IMG/VR virus record: IMGVR_UViG_3300022591_000046
Coordinates: 1 to 31,099 of that record
Length of the DNA: 31,099 nt
Strand: one strand, 5' to 3'
Origin: a virus
The notes beneath the pieces were generated by a model, which saw only the letters and a program-made list of their open reading frames with translations, ran no database searches and was not told where the DNA came from. Shown piece after piece: positions 1-6,536 of the stretch (position 1 is the stretch's first letter; every line of letters starts with the position of its first letter). A program made the position numbers and the translations under genes.

Positions 1-2
1 GG

Positions 3-113
3 GACTACTTCTCTGAAGACGACGACGAGCAACTAATCTACAAAATACTCAGCGAGTGGATACACTACGAGAAGGAAGAGCACTTGAATGATTGGTTGAA
101 CTCCTTCTTTTAA
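3..113 (+). CDS. 3' end of an unidentified protein
   Basis: This is an open frame entering from the left edge and ending at TAA 111-113. The 36 visible residues are acidic and aromatic-rich (DYFSEDDDEQLIYKI at the start, ending WLNSFF). No family is recognisable. The next gene starts 10 bases later, so it looks like the upstream member of the same operon. The start lies outside the window. Confidence 0.55.
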   Translation, partial: DYFSEDDDEQLIYKILSEWIHYEKEEHLNDWLNSFF

Positions 114-123
114 GAGGCGAGAT

Positions 124-420
124 ATGACTGAGTCTGAAGAAGTGCGTCAAGCGCGGTTCAAAAAAGATGAGTTGTATCGGCTCGTGTATCAAAGAGATTA
201 CGAAGAGCCAGACTGGGACATGCTCAACGCTCGGTACAAAGGAAGGATCGGGTACATGATAATGGTTCCGCAAGCCGTAGCAGTTCACCCATACAGCGTA
301 GGAAAATATTACGTTGAGCAAATACTCGATAAAATCTTTATATGCAGGGATGACGAACGTTTACCAGAAGGCGAGGACCCCAGTTTGGTTTGCTACGACA
401 GCGATCTGGACTGCGATTGA
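124..420 (+). CDS. Hypothetical protein, 98 aa
   Basis: The ATG follows a purine-rich AGAGGCGAG leader. The protein is charged at its N-terminus (MTESEEVRQARFKKDEL), has a short hydrophobic stretch in the middle (YMIMVPQAVAV) and ends in an acidic, Cys-containing tail (CYDSDLDCD). There is no signal peptide and no recognised family. It sits between an unidentified gene and a MazG-like gene, which suggests an early-expressed accessory protein; function unknown. Confidence 0.6.
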   Translation: MTESEEVRQARFKKDELYRLVYQRDYEEPDWDMLNARYKGRIGYMIMVPQAVAVHPYSVGKYYVEQILDKIFICRDDERLPEGEDPSLVCYDSDLDCD

Positions 421-430
421 GGTATTAAAT

Positions 431-739
431 ATGCTTGACCCAACCCCGCAACGACTGATAGACCTCCCCACGCACGAGAATACGTCCATCGAGCAAATTC
501 CGATCCTTACCTACGAACTCGGCGATCTTTCCAAGAACCTCACCTACGTACAGCGGTATAGTTGGACCGGAAAAGACACCACAGGCTACAAGATTGAAGC
601 CAAAATAGCAATGTCAGACCTCCTCGCGCAGTTAATGCTTATGTGTGAACGCGAAGGGTGGAATTTCTGGGAGCTCGTGAAGCTGGGAAAAGAAAGATTC
701 ACGGAGAAAGTAGAGAGACATAGGCGGTATAAGGAATAA
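431..739 (+). CDS. MazG-like nucleotide pyrophosphohydrolase-related protein
   Basis: The start at ATG 431 is preferred because TGAGGT lies 5-10 bases upstream; an upstream in-frame ATG at 314 would overlap the previous gene by more than 100 bases. The protein is about 102 aa. A helix with an acidic motif (YELGDLSK) is followed by IAMSDLLAQLMLMCEREGW. This resembles the helical E..D...D arrangement of MazG-like NTP pyrophosphatases, which in phages hydrolyse nucleotides such as (d)NTPs or alarmones. The stop TAA overlaps the next start (TAATGA). The family call rests on motif spacing only, and a full EExxE motif is not obvious, so activity is uncertain. Confidence 0.5.
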   Translation: MLDPTPQRLIDLPTHENTSIEQIPILTYELGDLSKNLTYVQRYSWTGKDTTGYKIEAKIAMSDLLAQLMLMCEREGWNFWELVKLGKERFTEKVERHRRYKE

Positions 740-2748
740 TGAAAAAAGGCTGCTCCCGCTGTGGTAAACCCACATCTAAAGGGTTTAAAACGTGTGACGC
801 CTGCCGGGAAGAAAGTCGCGCGTATCGTTTAGAACATCGAGACGAGGAGCGAGGACATAAAACCGAATGGCAGCGGCACGACAGGAAACTAAAACGGGAA
901 GTGCGGTATCTCGAAGGAATCGGCGACAGATACTCACATGATGAACTAAAAGCAATAGCCAAAGGTAAAAGCCTCGACACTTTTTCAGTAACACCCCAAA
1001 AAGTAAAACGAGAACACACAGAAGAAGAAATACGGTTTGGCTTCTTTACCGACACGCACATGGGTTCTATTTATTATCGTGAGGAATTTCTAGATGATTT
1101 CATACAAACGTGCAAGAAAAACAAAGCTGACTTTTGCATCTTCGGCGGGGATCTTACGCATGGGATGGACGCGAGAAAATACAATTTACTCTATGAATTA
1201 AAACACATCGGCTACGCTGCTCAAAAAGAATACGCCGAACAACAACTATCTAAAATACCGTTTCACGTTTATTTGATTAGTGGAAACCATGACCGCTGGT
1301 ATGAATCTGTGGGCGCTAATATTGTTGGAGATGTATGCGAGATAGTGCCGAACGCTGAGTATATAGGGCGAGATGAGGGGGATATTGAAATCGGAGGAAT
1401 AATCATACGTGTCTTCCACGGCGAAGACGGCTCTTGCTTTGACGATCAAACAGAGATAATGACTAGCGACGGTTGGAAACTGTTTAACGATCTAAAGAAG
1501 ACCGATTTTGTTGCGACGATGACAAAGTCAGATCACATATTCCAATGGCAGAATCCGACGCATATTACAGATGAATACTATAACGGTGAGATGGTTCACT
1601 TCAAGGCGCGAACCATAGATTGTTTAGTAACACCAAATCACGGCATGTGGACAAGGGTTTCTGAAGCTGCTACCTACCGCAGATTGTCGGACTTAGAATA
1701 TCCTACAAAATCGCATATCAGGTTAAACACCGAATGGCATAGGAAAGATGCTAAAGATATTCTTAATGAATACGGCAGACAGAAATGGCAGTTTACACAA
1801 GTCTCAAGCGGGTGGGAAGGAGTAACGCTAAAAACAGTTCCAATCCCACTAAGAGTATCTAAGAATACGGGAGTCAAACCGCATCATTTCGGTGACGTTC
1901 CAGTAGACGATATCGCAGAATTGATGGCGTGGTATGTAACCGAAGGTCATGCAAGGAAATATTACGTTACACTATCTCAGTATGAAGGCATCAATCCTGA
2001 AAACTATTCTGCGATACTAGATTTGGCAGAAAGGCTAGGATGCCGTTATGGGTCTTTTAAGAAAGGTATAAGGATTCATAGTGGAGAACTTTCAGACTTT
2101 TTAAAGGCAGAGTGCGGACATAAAAGTTCTAATAAATATCTTCCTACATGGTTGAAAGAGTGTGATACATCGGTATTGCAAATTGTATTTGAAACTATGA
2201 TAAATGGGGATGGATGGGTTACACCGAATGGATACGGTTACAGATCAATCAGTAAACGATTACTCGAAGATTTTTCAGAGGTTGCGATTAAGTTAGGGTA
2301 TAAGATAACTTTCCAGAAGGGCGGCGAATCTGTTACCGTAACGTCTATTCAGACAACACCAACCGTTAATACGCGCCCAGAGATTGTCAAATATTCAGGG
2401 ATGATATACTGTTGCGAAGTTCCTAACGGACTTATTCTGGTCAGGAGAAATGGAAAGACCTTGTGGACGCACAACTCATACGCAGTTTCATATCGCCTTC
2501 AGAAGCTCATAGAGAGCTTTACTGGTGGAACTAAGCCTAATGTGCTTCTCGTTGGCCACGCACACAAACAAGGGTATTTTTTCGACCGCCATATCCACAC
2601 CGTAAGCGGTGGGGCGATGTGTACACAATCACGATGGATGCGTTCTAAACGGATGGCAAATCACGCGGGCTATCACTTCATAACGATAAAGGTTGGTGAC
2701 GGCGGTGTACAGTCCTTCACGGTAACGTTCACCCCGTTCTACGTTTAA
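739..2748 (+). CDS. Zinc-ribbon metallophosphoesterase interrupted by an intein
   Basis: The 669-aa precursor would give a 322-aa protein after removal of residues 233-579. A zinc ribbon lies at the N-terminus (C5, C8, C19, C22), followed by a charged helical linker. The calcineurin-like phosphoesterase motifs are then present: D105-T-H107 (FTDTHMG), G-G-D138, G-N183-H184-D, H227-G, and after the intein G-H607-A-H609. All metal-binding blocks are therefore intact, but only in the spliced protein. Such phage proteins act as phosphodiesterases or nucleases, possibly on nucleic acid given the zinc ribbon. The gene starts where the MazG-like gene ends. Substrate unknown; it could be an SbcD/Mre11-like nuclease or a general phosphatase. 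Confidence 0.88.
   Translation: MKKGCSRCGKPTSKGFKTCDACREESRAYRLEHRDEERGHKTEWQRHDRKLKREVRYLEGIGDRYSHDELKAIAKGKSLDTFSVTPQKVKREHTEEEIRFGFFTDTHMGSIYYREEFLDDFIQTCKKNKADFCIFGGDLTHGMDARKYNLLYELKHIGYAAQKEYAEQQLSKIPFHVYLISGNHDRWYESVGANIVGDVCEIVPNAEYIGRDEGDIEIGGIIIRVFHGEDGSCFDDQTEIMTSDGWKLFNDLKKTDFVATMTKSDHIFQWQNPTHITDEYYNGEMVHFKARTIDCLVTPNHGMWTRVSEAATYRRLSDLEYPTKSHIRLNTEWHRKDAKDILNEYGRQKWQFTQVSSGWEGVTLKTVPIPLRVSKNTGVKPHHFGDVPVDDIAELMAWYVTEGHARKYYVTLSQYEGINPENYSAILDLAERLGCRYGSFKKGIRIHSGELSDFLKAECGHKSSNKYLPTWLKECDTSVLQIVFETMINGDGWVTPNGYGYRSISKRLLEDFSEVAIKLGYKITFQKGGESVTVTSIQTTPTVNTRPEIVKYSGMIYCCEVPNGLILVRRNGKTLWTHNSYAVSYRLQKLIESFTGGTKPNVLLVGHAHKQGYFFDRHIHTVSGGAMCTQSRWMRSKRMANHAGYHFITIKVGDGGVQSFTVTFTPFYV
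1435..2475 (+). other. Intein with LAGLIDADG-type endonuclease domain (in the metallophosphoesterase)
   Basis: This is an in-frame insertion of 347 aa. It begins with Cys (CFDDQTEIMTSDGWK, block A), has the block B motif TPNHGMW, and ends VRRNGKTLWTHN followed by Ser as the first C-extein residue. Cys1, the TxxH-type block B, the terminal His-Asn and +1 Ser are the residues needed for class 1 protein splicing. Two LAGLIDADG-like helices are visible: LMAWYVTEGH (about intein residue 163) and VFETMINGDGW (about residue 251). The insertion lies between HGEDGS and SYAVSYR, separating phosphoesterase motifs IV and V, so splicing is needed for a working enzyme. Confidence 0.92.
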
Positions 2749-2779
2749 GTCGGCACGGAAACCAGTAGAGGAATGTCTT

Positions 2780-2902
2780 ATGGAAAACCTAGCCATTCCG
2801 GATTCACCTCCTTCCTCTGCTGGCCGTATTGCCGAATTGTCGTGTCAACGCGACAGGCTAAAAACAGAAAAGAGGTATAAAAATGGAAAAAGCAAATGCT
2901 AA
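2780..2902 (+). CDS. Small ORF, 40 aa, between the phosphoesterase and the OB-like gene
   Basis: The ATG is preceded by AGAGGAATGTCTT, a good ribosome binding site. It encodes MENLAIPDSPPSSAGRIAEL, then a basic tail ending in KSKC. It overlaps the start of the next gene by 20 bases and contains the 18-bp palindrome at 2838. It may be a real mini-protein or a leader peptide whose translation affects the downstream start. No family recognised. Confidence 0.35.
   Translation: MENLAIPDSPPSSAGRIAELSCQRDRLKTEKRYKNGKSKC
2838..2855 (+). promoter_or_regulatory. Imperfect palindrome, copy 1 (TGTCGTGTCAACGCGACA)
   Basis: TGTCG and CGACA arms flank an 8-base centre, 27 bases upstream of the ATG at 2883. 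It is the exact reverse complement of the copy at 13614. Three other copies in the window also lie just upstream of starts. It could be a repressor operator, a translational hairpin or a recombination site. Confidence 0.5.
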
Positions 2903-3419
2903 AGAAGTTTTGCCTAGCGACGAGCAGTCCGGTTTTAAAGTAAAGAAAGGGCCCCGTATGATGTCCGCTGACGAAGTCCGATCCGAAGGGCCACAAGTGA
3001 AGTCATACAAACAACCTACACCGATTGAACCCGTAGACGACGAAGCATGGGCACCGCCTCGGGAACCGCATAAACCACTGCTTGAGGACGGCAAACGCTA
3101 CAACGCTCAAATCACGAAGATGGAAGTTTTGAAAGACCAGCCGATGTATAACCGCCCTGACCGGCTACAGGACGTTTTAGTCTACACGTTTGATATTAAC
3201 GGGGTAGAAATCAGGCGAAGAGTTACTAAATCAACTGGCGAGATGAGCAACCTAAATAAGTTAGCTAAAGAGTTTGGCTTTGGTGATATTTCACTAACCG
3301 GCTTTGACGGCAGAAAGCTACTTGGGAAATCTTGTCGGGTGAAGATTCACCACTCAAAACCGACTGTTGACGGCTCTGTTTTCGATAACGTGGACATCGA
3401 TTCGGTGGAAGCCCTTTAA
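2883..3419 (+). CDS. Probable phage DNA-binding protein with C-terminal OB-like domain
   Basis: The start is supported by AGAGGTATAAAA immediately upstream. Residues 1 to about 65 are charged and proline-rich, probably disordered. Residues about 66-178 form a predicted beta-rich domain beginning LLEDGKRYNAQITKMEVL and ending DNVDIDSVEAL, with LAKEFGFGDI and a Gly-Lys-Ser turn (LLGKSCRVKI) between. The pattern 'small ligand-like beta domain, then short helix, then GK.. and a closing strand' resembles phage single-stranded DNA-associated proteins in early operons. The placement next to a nuclease-like gene and a methyltransferase remnant fits DNA metabolism. No catalytic motif is visible; the family call is by shape only. 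Confidence 0.4.
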   Translation: MEKANAKEVLPSDEQSGFKVKKGPRMMSADEVRSEGPQVKSYKQPTPIEPVDDEAWAPPREPHKPLLEDGKRYNAQITKMEVLKDQPMYNRPDRLQDVLVYTFDINGVEIRRRVTKSTGEMSNLNKLAKEFGFGDISLTGFDGRKLLGKSCRVKIHHSKPTVDGSVFDNVDIDSVEAL

Positions 3420-3434
3420 GTTTTGAGGTAAACA

Positions 3435-3529
3435 TTGAAACGTCGTTTGTTGGACATGTATTGTGGGGCTGGTGGCTGTTAGCACGGCAGATGCTCGACC
3501 TTATGGCGAAGGAGTTGGGGATAGAATGA
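3435..3529 (+). pseudogene. Remnant of a C5-cytosine DNA methyltransferase (motif I plus probable motif X tail)
   Basis: After the leader TTTGAGGTAAACA, a TTG start opens MKRRLLDMYCGAGGC, then TAG at 3480. LLDMYCGAGG is the classical motif I (S-adenosylmethionine site, DLFCGAGG) of Dcm-type methyltransferases at its usual position near the N-terminus. In a second frame from about 3473 the DNA reads WLLARQMLDLMAKELGIE then TGA, which resembles the C-terminal PPLLAR helix (motif X region) of the same family. That TGA overlaps the next ATG (ATGA at 3526). The simplest reading is an internal deletion of most of the gene that left both ends. The motif I half is clear; the tail assignment is inference. 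Confidence 0.55.
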
Positions 3530-3738
3530 GAGAACGAAAGCGGCTTATAATCCGAGTAGACACGCTACGCGCATTAGCGCAGGCCGGTATAGATGCACAC
3601 GGCACAGATATTCCAAGCCAGTTACTTCAAGCGCTTTGTCACGCCGCCGATGAGGCTGCTATCGAGTTACGGGGACATATCATTAAAACAACTGACGAAG
3701 AAGAACCGGCTTCCATTACGAGGGGGTTGAATGAATAA
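3526..3738 (+). CDS. Hypothetical helical protein, 70 aa
   Basis: The ATG at 3526 is chosen because GGAG lies 12-15 bases upstream and it overlaps the stop of the methyltransferase remnant as ATGA. An upstream in-frame ATG at 3462 lies inside that remnant. The protein starts MRERKRLIIRVDTLRALAQ and is alpha-helical with an acidic tail (KTTDEEEP). It overlaps the next gene by 8 bases. Unknown function. Confidence 0.55.
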   Translation: MRERKRLIIRVDTLRALAQAGIDAHGTDIPSQLLQALCHAADEAAIELRGHIIKTTDEEEPASITRGLNE

Positions 3739-4012
3739 AATGGAGTTTCGGAAGGTGCTTTACTATTGCGCGAGGCAGGTTACATTCGCTGATGTGCGTC
3801 TGGACAAGCTGATGATAAAGGCAGCAGAGCATGGCATTTTTCTCGGTGAGTTGCGATGTCTAACGGAGCTAGACATACTTGAACGCGAAGGCATCGTGGA
3901 GATACGCAAGAACATCGACGGCGATGGTTATACGTGGGTGCGAGTGCTCGAGCCACAGAAATTGTTAAAGGAAACTGCAGCGGCTAATTACAAGCGTGAC
4001 TTAGCTAAGTAA
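3731..4012 (+). CDS. Winged-helix-like small protein, apparently truncated by a stop
   Basis: The start follows AGGGGG. The 93-aa product begins MNKMEFRKVLYYCARQ and has helices then a probable wing (LDILEREGIVEIRKN.DGDGYTWVRV), suggesting a small DNA-binding fold. The frame ends at TAA 4010-4012, but the same frame then stays open and protein-like up to TGA 4133, which overlaps the next ATG. The original gene was therefore probably about 134 aa. Fold assignment is inference from helix and strand pattern. Confidence 0.5.
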   Translation: MNKMEFRKVLYYCARQVTFADVRLDKLMIKAAEHGIFLGELRCLTELDILEREGIVEIRKNIDGDGYTWVRVLEPQKLLKETAAANYKRDLAK

Positions 4013-4135
4013 GAATGGGACACTGAGAAAAGAGTCCGAGAGATCGTTCGTGATGAGCTGCATACGGCTGCTCTAGTCTCAGGCGATTCCGCCAGCATAC
4101 ACATTTTGGATAGGGGGTCTAATAATAAAAAATGA
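4013..4135 (+). pseudogene. In-frame continuation beyond the TAA of the 3731 gene
   Basis: Directly after TAA the same frame encodes EWDTEKRVREIVRDELHTAA, then a short polar tail, and stops at TGA 4133-4135 as an ATGA overlap with the next gene. Amphipathic, charged sequence and the coupled stop are signs of former coding. No start codon with a ribosome binding site serves this part alone. It is most likely the detached C-terminus of the upstream gene. Confidence 0.45.
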
Positions 4136-4737
4136 CAACTGACGAATTAGCACTCACAGCAAACGCCACATTCGTACCTACTCGACTAGGGCTTGTCGTC
4201 ACCGGCAACCCCACAGTAAAAGAATGGGGCGACTTCGGCTCACAAATCAAAGCGGTCGAGGGCGCGATCCAGTGGCTCATAGGAGATTGGCTGAATTATG
4301 GAGAGCTGCATTACGGAGAAAAATACAAAGAAGCCATCGAAAAGACGGGCCTTGATTACAGCACCCTTCGAGACGAGAAATGGATAGCCGGCCGGTTTGA
4401 ACCATCACGAAGACACGACAATGTTTCGTGGGGCCACCACCGAGAGGTTGCAGGCGTTAGACCGGACCAAGTAGCTGATGAACTACTCCTTAAAGCAGCA
4501 GAGAATAACTGGTCACAGAAAGAGTTACGAAAAGCAGTCCGTGAGCTCACGCATCCGGAAGAACCTAAAGAAATCAAAGAATCAGACGATCAAGACCACT
4601 GGTTCAAATTCTTTTTTATTTGGACGGAACTAACCAACGACAAGATGGTCGAAGTAGCAAAAGACCGTGGCTGGGCGTATTACGCAAAGCTGCAAGGGAG
4701 TCACCTTTGGATTTATGTGGAGGCGGCGAAACCATGA
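4132..4737 (+). CDS. ParB-like helix-turn-helix phage protein
   Basis: The 201-aa protein has a conserved-looking core: AIQWLIGDWLNYGELHYGEK, then TGLDYSTLRDEKWIAGRF, SRRHDNVSWGHHREVAGV and AAENNWSQKELRKAVREL. This series of helices matches a widespread group of phage and plasmid proteins related to the helix-turn-helix half of ParB/Spo0J, without the ParB nuclease motif. They are presumed DNA-binding regulators or partition-like factors. The C-terminus (residues about 155-201, WFKFFFIWTELTN) is a separate alpha/beta segment. The start overlaps the preceding stop (ATGA) and a G-rich GGATAGGGGG lies 15-24 bases upstream. Biological role not determined. Confidence 0.55.
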   Translation: MTTDELALTANATFVPTRLGLVVTGNPTVKEWGDFGSQIKAVEGAIQWLIGDWLNYGELHYGEKYKEAIEKTGLDYSTLRDEKWIAGRFEPSRRHDNVSWGHHREVAGVRPDQVADELLLKAAENNWSQKELRKAVRELTHPEEPKEIKESDDQDHWFKFFFIWTELTNDKMVEVAKDRGWAYYAKLQGSHLWIYVEAAKP

Positions 4738-4895
4738 GTGGTGTATGCAATCGTGAAGGGATACACAAAGGTTTCCAGTGCGTGTATGGCTGCTCGCAGT
4801 TTCGCATAGACCATGATGACAACCCATATGATTGCCGCGTTTGTATGGAGGAGCAATCGAAGATACTGGAAAAAGAAGGTGAAAATGACTTTTGA
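4734..4895 (+). CDS. Cys/His-rich mini-protein, paralogue A, 53 aa
   Basis: It begins MSGVCNREGIHKGFQCVYGC and contains later DCRVCMEEQ, giving several Cys and His residues that could bind zinc. The start overlaps the previous stop as ATGA. A second copy occurs at 6180 with the same opening (MSGVCN..G.HKGF.C) and the same ending pattern (C.VC.EEQ), so the two are paralogues. Function unknown; small zinc-binding adaptor is a guess. Confidence 0.6.
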   Translation: MSGVCNREGIHKGFQCVYGCSQFRIDHDDNPYDCRVCMEEQSKILEKEGENDF

Positions 4896-4995
4896 TGAAG
4901 CATGTATCCTCATAGTGACGCTCATTATCAGTTTACCCATACTGCTTGCATGGCCTATCATAAGCGGAATAAGCCGCATAAAAAGGAGAGGATAA
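4885..4995 (+). CDS. Single-span membrane mini-protein, 36 aa
   Basis: ATG 4885 follows GAAGGTGAAA. After MTFDEAC comes one long hydrophobic segment (ILIVTLIISLPILLAWPII) and a basic end (RIKRRG), giving a predicted single membrane span with a positive cytoplasmic tail. It overlaps the paralogue A gene by 11 bases. Role unknown. Confidence 0.55.
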   Translation: MTFDEACILIVTLIISLPILLAWPIISGISRIKRRG

Positions 4996-4996
4996 A

Positions 4997-5194
4997 ATGA
5001 CGAAACCAGACGCTATACTCGCGTGGGGGGGTGGTCTCGACGCCTGTGCGTCCCAGAAAACTATCGACTACATGAAATCAATTGGCCGCGCCTTTACGTT
5101 AAAGGATGCGTGCAACGTGATGAATATGGGACACGGCATACGTTCCGTTATTGGGTTTAAAAATGAGGAGATTAAAAAATGTGTAGAGGCTTAG
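4997..5194 (+). CDS. Hypothetical protein, 65 aa, possible helix-turn-helix
   Basis: AAGGAGAGGATAAA provides a strong ribosome binding site. The product (MTKPDAILAWGGGLDACASQ start) contains two helices around FTLKDACNVMNMGHGIRSVI that could form a small helix-turn-helix. It overlaps the next gene by 16 bases. No firm family. Confidence 0.55.
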   Translation: MTKPDAILAWGGGLDACASQKTIDYMKSIGRAFTLKDACNVMNMGHGIRSVIGFKNEEIKKCVEA

Positions 5195-5643
5195 CAGTCA
5201 TAGCGGAAAAAATAAACGAGGAATGGAAAGTCTACGCACTCGCAAAAGAAACTTCGCATGACAAGTTACTATCCGGGCTCGATGACGAGCTGCGATACGG
5301 TAGACGACCGCACGTTAAGTTTGAAGTATTGTACCCAGACCAGATACGCGACGACATACAGCAGGATTTAGCACAAAGAGCTGGGAAATATTATCCTGAT
5401 GGGTGGGTCATCAAGCGCGGCTACAAGTATCGTGCGCCACGGGAAGCATTCGCCGCAGTTGCACGAAGTATCTACGCCATTGAGGATTTAGAGTCGTGGT
5501 TCACACCGCAGATGTACCAAGGTGCCGACCTTCGGGATGCCAACCTTCAGGGTGCCGACCTTCGGGATGCCAACCTTCGGGGTGCCAACCTTTGGGGTGC
5601 CGACCTTCAGGGTGCCGACAAAGATGAAGCGATAGGACTTTGA
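5179..5643 (+). CDS. Pentapeptide-repeat-tailed protein with N-terminal MCRG
   Basis: The 154-aa product starts MCRGLAVIAEKI after GAGGAGATTAAAAA. A Cys at position 2 in an MCxG context recalls N-terminal-nucleophile (class II amidotransferase-like) proteins, although no further motif of that family can be confirmed. Residues about 35-110 are alpha/beta (DDELRYGRRPHVKFEVLYP). The C-terminus (about 113-148) is a run of A(D/N)L-type pentapeptide repeats (GADLRDANLQ and similar), which normally build a right-handed quadrilateral beta-helix that can mimic DNA. The repeat DNA is almost perfectly periodic, indicating recent expansion. Confidence 0.6.
   Translation: MCRGLAVIAEKINEEWKVYALAKETSHDKLLSGLDDELRYGRRPHVKFEVLYPDQIRDDIQQDLAQRAGKYYPDGWVIKRGYKYRAPREAFAAVARSIYAIEDLESWFTPQMYQGADLRDANLQGADLRDANLRGANLWGADLQGADKDEAIGL
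5521..5619 (+). repeat. 15-bp tandem repeat encoding pentapeptides
   Basis: There are six full 15-base units plus a 9-base partial (units of the type GGTGCCGACCTTCGG / GATGCCAACCTTCAG). The first two units are repeated almost exactly as a 30-base pair. The array encodes the A(D/N)LRDA pentapeptides of the enclosing gene. Confidence 0.9.
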
Positions 5644-5663
5644 CGAATACACGGGGAAAACAA

Positions 5664-5834
5664 ATGACTACAGAAATTCCTGAGCTAAAAGAAGTCGAAT
5701 GTCTCGTTGCAATAAACTGTTCAAATCAGACGGGCATAAGACGTGCCAACGGTGTCGTGACTATGGGCGCTCCCAGTATCTCGTGGGGGTTCGAACGATG
5801 CTTCAAATATTTGCATAGCCCACACAAGTTGTAA
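5664..5834 (+). CDS. Hypothetical protein, 56 aa
   Basis: ATG 5664 follows CGGGGAAAACAA. The N-terminus (MTTEIPELKEVECLVAIN) resembles that of the next gene (MVEVPKLKDIEIVLDGT), suggesting a short related or truncated copy. A TTG 24 bases earlier overlaps the previous stop and is an alternative start. Function unknown. Confidence 0.4.
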   Translation: MTTEIPELKEVECLVAINCSNQTGIRRANGVVTMGAPSISWGFERCFKYLHSPHKL

Positions 5835-5887
5835 TTTACAGAAAGGAACAAAAACAGATGATGAATTCAAAACGCAGGGGCCTATAA

Positions 5888-6175
5888 ATGGTTGAGGTGC
5901 CTAAACTTAAAGATATTGAGATTGTGTTAGATGGAACCGACATCGCGGCCCTCATGGTGCTCTCTACTCAAAACATCGTAACCGGTCTAAGTATCCTTCT
6001 AAACATCCTTGAACGCAGGGGAATACCGGACAGTGATATTGAGGTAGTCAAGATGCAAAGCGACTATCACGAGTACCTTGAACGCTTTGAGATAGCACTT
6101 TCAATACAAGCGAAACTTAGGGAGATGAAAGACGGGGAACCTAAACCGAAACCATACGACGTCGGGTACGGTTGA
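5888..6175 (+). CDS. Hypothetical helical protein, 95 aa
   Basis: It begins MVEVPKLKDIEIVLDGTDIA and is largely helical with a hydrophobic stretch (IVTGLSILLNILERRG) and a charged C-terminus (KPKPYDVGYG). The leader contains CAGGGGCCTATAA. It precedes the second Cys/His-rich paralogue by 4 bases. No family recognised. Confidence 0.55.
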   Translation: MVEVPKLKDIEIVLDGTDIAALMVLSTQNIVTGLSILLNILERRGIPDSDIEVVKMQSDYHEYLERFEIALSIQAKLREMKDGEPKPKPYDVGYG

Positions 6176-6179
6176 GAAC

Positions 6180-6332
6180 ATGAGCGGAGTATGCAATCAC
6201 CAGGGATTACACAAAGGCTTCCTGTGCGTTCACCAACTCTCTAAATTCCGCATTGAACACTGCGACACCGAGCGCGAATGTAATGTGTGCATAGAAGAAC
6301 AGGCCGAGATACTAGGGGTTCAAGATGAGTAG
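6180..6332 (+). CDS. Cys/His-rich mini-protein, paralogue B, 50 aa
   Basis: The frame encodes MSGVCNHQGLHKGFLCVHQL and later ECNVCIEEQAEIL. It aligns along its length with the 4734 product (shared MSGVCN, HKGF.C, FRI.H, C.VC.EEQ..IL), so this is a tandem-type paralogue separated by about 1.3 kb. The stop overlaps the next start region by 8 bases. Probable zinc-binding; role unknown. Confidence 0.6.
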   Translation: MSGVCNHQGLHKGFLCVHQLSKFRIEHCDTERECNVCIEEQAEILGVQDE

Positions 6333-6528
6333 CGTTTTCATAGACCAGATGAACGAAACCCTCGCCGACGTGTTTGACTTACCTATTGGTAGGAAAGAGA
6401 ATATGGAAGCTTTGGTTCGTTACACGCTCCGTGTCCAAATTGAGGATGCCAAAGCACGGTATGCACTTGAAGTAGCGAAAGTCAATGCCTTGGAGCGTAT
6501 AGCTAGCTCATTGGAGGCACGTAGCTGA
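6325..6528 (+). CDS. Hypothetical helical protein, 67 aa
   Basis: The start overlaps the 3' end of paralogue B. The product is helical (MSSVFIDQMNETLADVFDL, then AKARYALEVAKVNALERIA) and probably forms a coiled coil. No membrane span or catalytic motif is visible. Confidence 0.55.
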   Translation: MSSVFIDQMNETLADVFDLPIGRKENMEALVRYTLRVQIEDAKARYALEVAKVNALERIASSLEARS

Positions 6529-6536
6529 CGGAAGAG

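Noticed and set aside
314-430. Upstream extension of the MazG-like gene from ATG 314
   Set aside because: It would overlap the 124-420 gene by 107 bases, while ATG 431 has a good TGAGGT leader.
3435-4135. Alternative genetic code as explanation for in-frame TAG and TAA
   Set aside because: TAA, TAG and TGA all serve as normal, coupled stops throughout the window, and the methyltransferase frame does not continue sensibly after TAG.
5521-5619. Short tandem repeats resembling a CRISPR or regulatory array
   Set aside because: The units are contiguous, without spacers, and encode in-frame pentapeptides.
5780-5800. GGGTTCGAAC, like a tRNA T-loop
   Set aside because: No acceptor stem, anticodon arm or D-arm can be built around it and it lies in a coding frame.
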